From JAHEJN01 sp963787285 (lineage in GTDB: Bacteria > Actinomycetota > Acidimicrobiia > Acidimicrobiales > JAHEJN01), in assembly GCA_963787285.1 (NCBI GenBank), contig CAWBCM010000009.1, positions 98,040 to 162,039 on the forward strand: a stretch of DNA of 64,000 nucleotides, in the 5' to 3' direction. The position numbers were made by a program, and so were the translations under genes. The notes below the pieces were generated by a model that saw only the letters and a list, made by a program, of their open reading frames with translations, did not search any database and was not told the origin of the DNA. Numbering within the stretch: position 1 is the stretch's first letter; every line of letters starts with the position of its first letter. This document shows positions 62,384-64,000 of the stretch, in pieces.

Positions 62384-63594
62384 CACGAGGTGCTCGTGCT
62401 ACTCATCGACGGGCACCCGGGCGTGGTCGCAGGAGCCGCCGGCGACGTCGACGCTGGTGCAGTCGTGACGGCTGCACGGCGGCGAATCGAGGAGGGAGAC
62501 CCTGGCGAGACTTGGGATCCGGACTGCTTGAGGGCCGAAGCGTCGAGTCGGGCGCGTGCCGCGGGCCGGGCCGTGGTCGCGGCCGGAGATCTCGCTGCGG
62601 TTCTGCTCGCTGCGGGGGCCGAGCTCTTCGCAACGCGGACAACCGAGGGCACCACCGAGGAGCCCGATTCCACCACCACCCCGGGCGAGCAACCAGCGAG
62701 CGACCACGCATTTTCCGGGTGTTCGTCAGCTCCACCTTCCGTGACCTGGAGGAGGAGCGCAACGTTCTCCGAGAGCGTGTCTATCCGGCCCTCTCCGAGT
62801 TGTGTGCCGAGCACGGGGCCCGCTTCCAGCCAATCGACCTGCGTTGGGGCGTCAGCGAAGAGGCGAGCCGCGACCAGCAGGCAATGAGCATCTGCCTCGG
62901 CGAGATCGAACGCTGCCGGCAAGTCACCCCCCGCCCGAACTTCCTGATCCTGCTCGGCAATCGCCACGGTTGGCTCGCACTACCGTCGAGGATCCCCGCA
63001 ATCGAGTTCGACGAGATCCTCGAGCGGGTGCCCCTCGCCGCTGATCGCCGCCTCGTCGACACCTGGTACCAGCTCGACCTGAACGCAGTGCCCGGTGAAT
63101 ACCGGCTCCGGCCCCGCGCCGGGAAGTGGGCGCCGCCCGGCCACGTCCCCGCGGGAGGAACTCGGCGACGAGCAGCAGCGTGAAGGCGAGGAGTCTCGGC
63201 GCTGGGAAGCGGCCGAGAGTCGACTTCGGACAGTCCTCTCCGCAGCGGTCGAGGGCATCGAGCTGAGCGACGACCGCCGGCGCGTCTACCAGGCCTCGGC
63301 AACCGAGCAAGAGATCAGGGCCGGCGCGCTGGAGATCGGCGCGCCCGAGGGTCGGGCCTTCTGCTTCATCCGCGCACCTCGAGCTCTACCGACGCCGACC
63401 CGGACCTGGTGCGGGCTCGAGCTGACGAACCGATCTCCGTGGTTTCGCATCGGGAGCGTAGTGGGGCCCGATAGCCGAGCGTCAGGCACGAACTCGCTCA
63501 GCTGAAGCGGCAGATCGAGCGCTAGCTTCCGGTCAAGAGGTACACGGCGCACTGGTCCCGCGACGCGAACCAGCCGACCGTCGACCACCTGGAA
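62384..63594 (+). CDS. DUF4062 protein, N-terminal part of a STAND/NACHT-type NTPase (truncated at junction)
   Basis: Three or more frame changes (near 62700, 63150 and 63380). The start region VLVLLIDGHPGVVAGAAGDV is followed by an Ala-rich helical domain and a Thr/Glu linker (TTEGTTEEPDSTTTPGEQP). DUF4062 then reads RIFRVFVSSTFRDLEEERNV, LSELCAEHGARFQPIDLRWG, VSEEASRDQQAMSICLGEIE and RPNFLILLGNRHGWLALPSR. After the shifts come RRRVYQASATEQEIRAGALE, GRAFCFIR and LPVKRYTAHWSRDANQPTVD. DUF4062 typically precedes NACHT-WD40/TPR regions in conflict or signalling NTPases; here the P-loop is missing because the sequence switches at about 63,596. Confidence 0.7.
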
Positions 63595-63602
63595 CACCGT
63601 TG
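63590..63602. other. Probable assembly junction between two genomes
   Basis: The DUF4062 frame ends at ACCTGGAACACCG and from 63599 a new frame codes intein and ribonucleotide-reductase sequence. Base composition falls and codons such as TTA, CTA, GTA and GCA become common, unlike the preceding 63 kb. Neither gene is complete at this point. Confidence 0.75.
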
Positions 63603-63646
63603 CAGAAGTACATGCCTTCGATGCTAATGGTTTATATGTTCACAAC
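63599..63646 (+). other. C-terminal end of an intein
   Basis: Encodes VAEVHAFDANGLYVHN directly followed by Cys. This is the conserved intein C-terminal block (V-H-x-F-x-A-N-G-x-x-x-H-N) with the splice-site Asn, and the +1 Cys begins the extein. The rest of the intein is not present upstream. Confidence 0.85.
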
Positions 63647-64000
63647 TGTGCTGAACAACCGCTCCCCCCATACGGCTGCTGCTGTCTTGGCTCTGTCGAC
63701 CTGTCGCGCATGGTGAAGAACCCCTTCTCAGTGCACGCAGGTTTCGACCACGAACCCTTCAAGCAACTAGTCCACACAGCAGTACGCATGCTGGATAACG
63801 TACTGGACGTAACCGCTTGGCCCTTACCTGAACAACAGCAGGAAGCACAGAACAAGCGCCGTGTTGGTCTCGGCTACACCGGATTGGGTGACGCATTAGT
63901 AATGTTGGGTCTGCGCTACGATACCGATGAAGCTCGTGCTTTTGCGGCGGATATCACGCGCATCATGCGCGACGAGGCCTATCAAGCTTCAGTCGACTTG
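63647..64000 (+). CDS. Ribonucleotide reductase large subunit, C-extein fragment (cut by window edge)
   Basis: 118 residues, open to the window end: CAEQPLPPYGCCCLGSVDLS, NPFSVHAGFDHEPFKQLV, HTAVRMLDNVLDVTAWPLPE and KRRVGLGYTGLGDALVMLGL. The CxE at the start is the catalytic Cys/Glu of the 10-stranded barrel (NxCxE), and RRVGLGxxGLGD is conserved in class I/II reductases. The GCCCLGS wording resembles adenosylcobalamin-dependent (class II) enzymes of proteobacteria. An intein at this catalytic Cys is a known insertion type. Codon use is unlike the rest of the window. Confidence 0.9.

Overview
The window reads as high-GC actinobacterial chromosome, most like an Acidimicrobiia (Ilumatobacter-type) organism. 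This rests on the very high GC, frequent GTG/TTG starts, ATGA/GTGA gene overlaps, many lipobox lipoproteins, a three-gene branched-chain 2-oxoacid dehydrogenase and a split acyl-CoA mutase with MeaB. No search was run; every identification comes from motifs and family knowledge. No rRNA, tRNA, CRISPR, transposase or phage gene was seen, and no gene-free stretch exceeds 300 bases.

Layout. 1-10.6 kb (minus): a PAS/GAF sensor kinase and a NarL-type regulator, then a Liv-type ABC transporter (livH, livM, binding protein, livG, livF), then a Gfo/Idh/MocA oxidoreductase, a TIM-barrel sugar isomerase and the start of xylose isomerase. 10.6-16.7 kb: a GntR/FCD regulator with its own operator, controlling a FAH hydrolase / alpha/beta hydrolase / amidohydrolase operon, next to a trans-3-hydroxyproline dehydratase-like protein and a crotonase. 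16.7-20.7 kb: exported proteins (chagasin-like lipoprotein, PRC-barrel protein, GH5-like lipoprotein). 20.8-31.6 kb: a sulfur-oxidation island (persulfide dioxygenase-rhodanese, rhodanese-DUF2892, SulP, beta-carbonic anhydrase, a single-Cys CsoR relative, a molybdopterin oxidoreductase with an FeS-NrfD fusion partner, a UTRA-type GntR and a methyltransferase). Its four promoter regions share a TGTACGKACA-like dyad, and two of them also carry TACCC/GGGTA palindromes. 31.5-36.3 kb: sugar isomerase plus PfkB kinase, DsbA-like protein, small membrane protein, lipoproteins. 36.4-43.7 kb: bkdABC, a MarR regulator, acyl-CoA mutase large and small subunits, meaB. 43.7-50.9 kb: PAP2 phosphatase, lipoprotein, a PAP2-kinase fusion, an orphan glycine-betaine-type binding protein, an ABC/FtsX exporter. 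50.9-54.8 kb: a ClC-CBS-USP protein and a P450/ferredoxin pair. 54.8-61.3 kb: a nucleoside salvage cluster (deaminase MtaD, 6-oxopurine phosphorylase, MtnA, an aldolase-SDR fusion, a second SDR, a cupin) that fits a kinase-free, deaminating form of the DHAP shunt for 5'-methylthioadenosine and 5'-deoxyadenosine. 61.4-63.6 kb: a YbjN-like protein and a DUF4062 protein resembling a STAND/NACHT conflict NTPase.

At about 63,596 the sequence changes abruptly to lower-GC DNA with different codon use. It encodes the last residues of an intein followed by the catalytic-site half of a ribonucleotide reductase. This looks like an assembly join to another genome.

Many genes carry single-base frameshifts, clustered in patches (1-8.9, 21-31.5, 40-42.7, 51-54 and 61.6-63.6 kb) while long genes elsewhere are intact. 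I treat them as sequencing indels, give whole-gene spans, and note where the reading frame changes.
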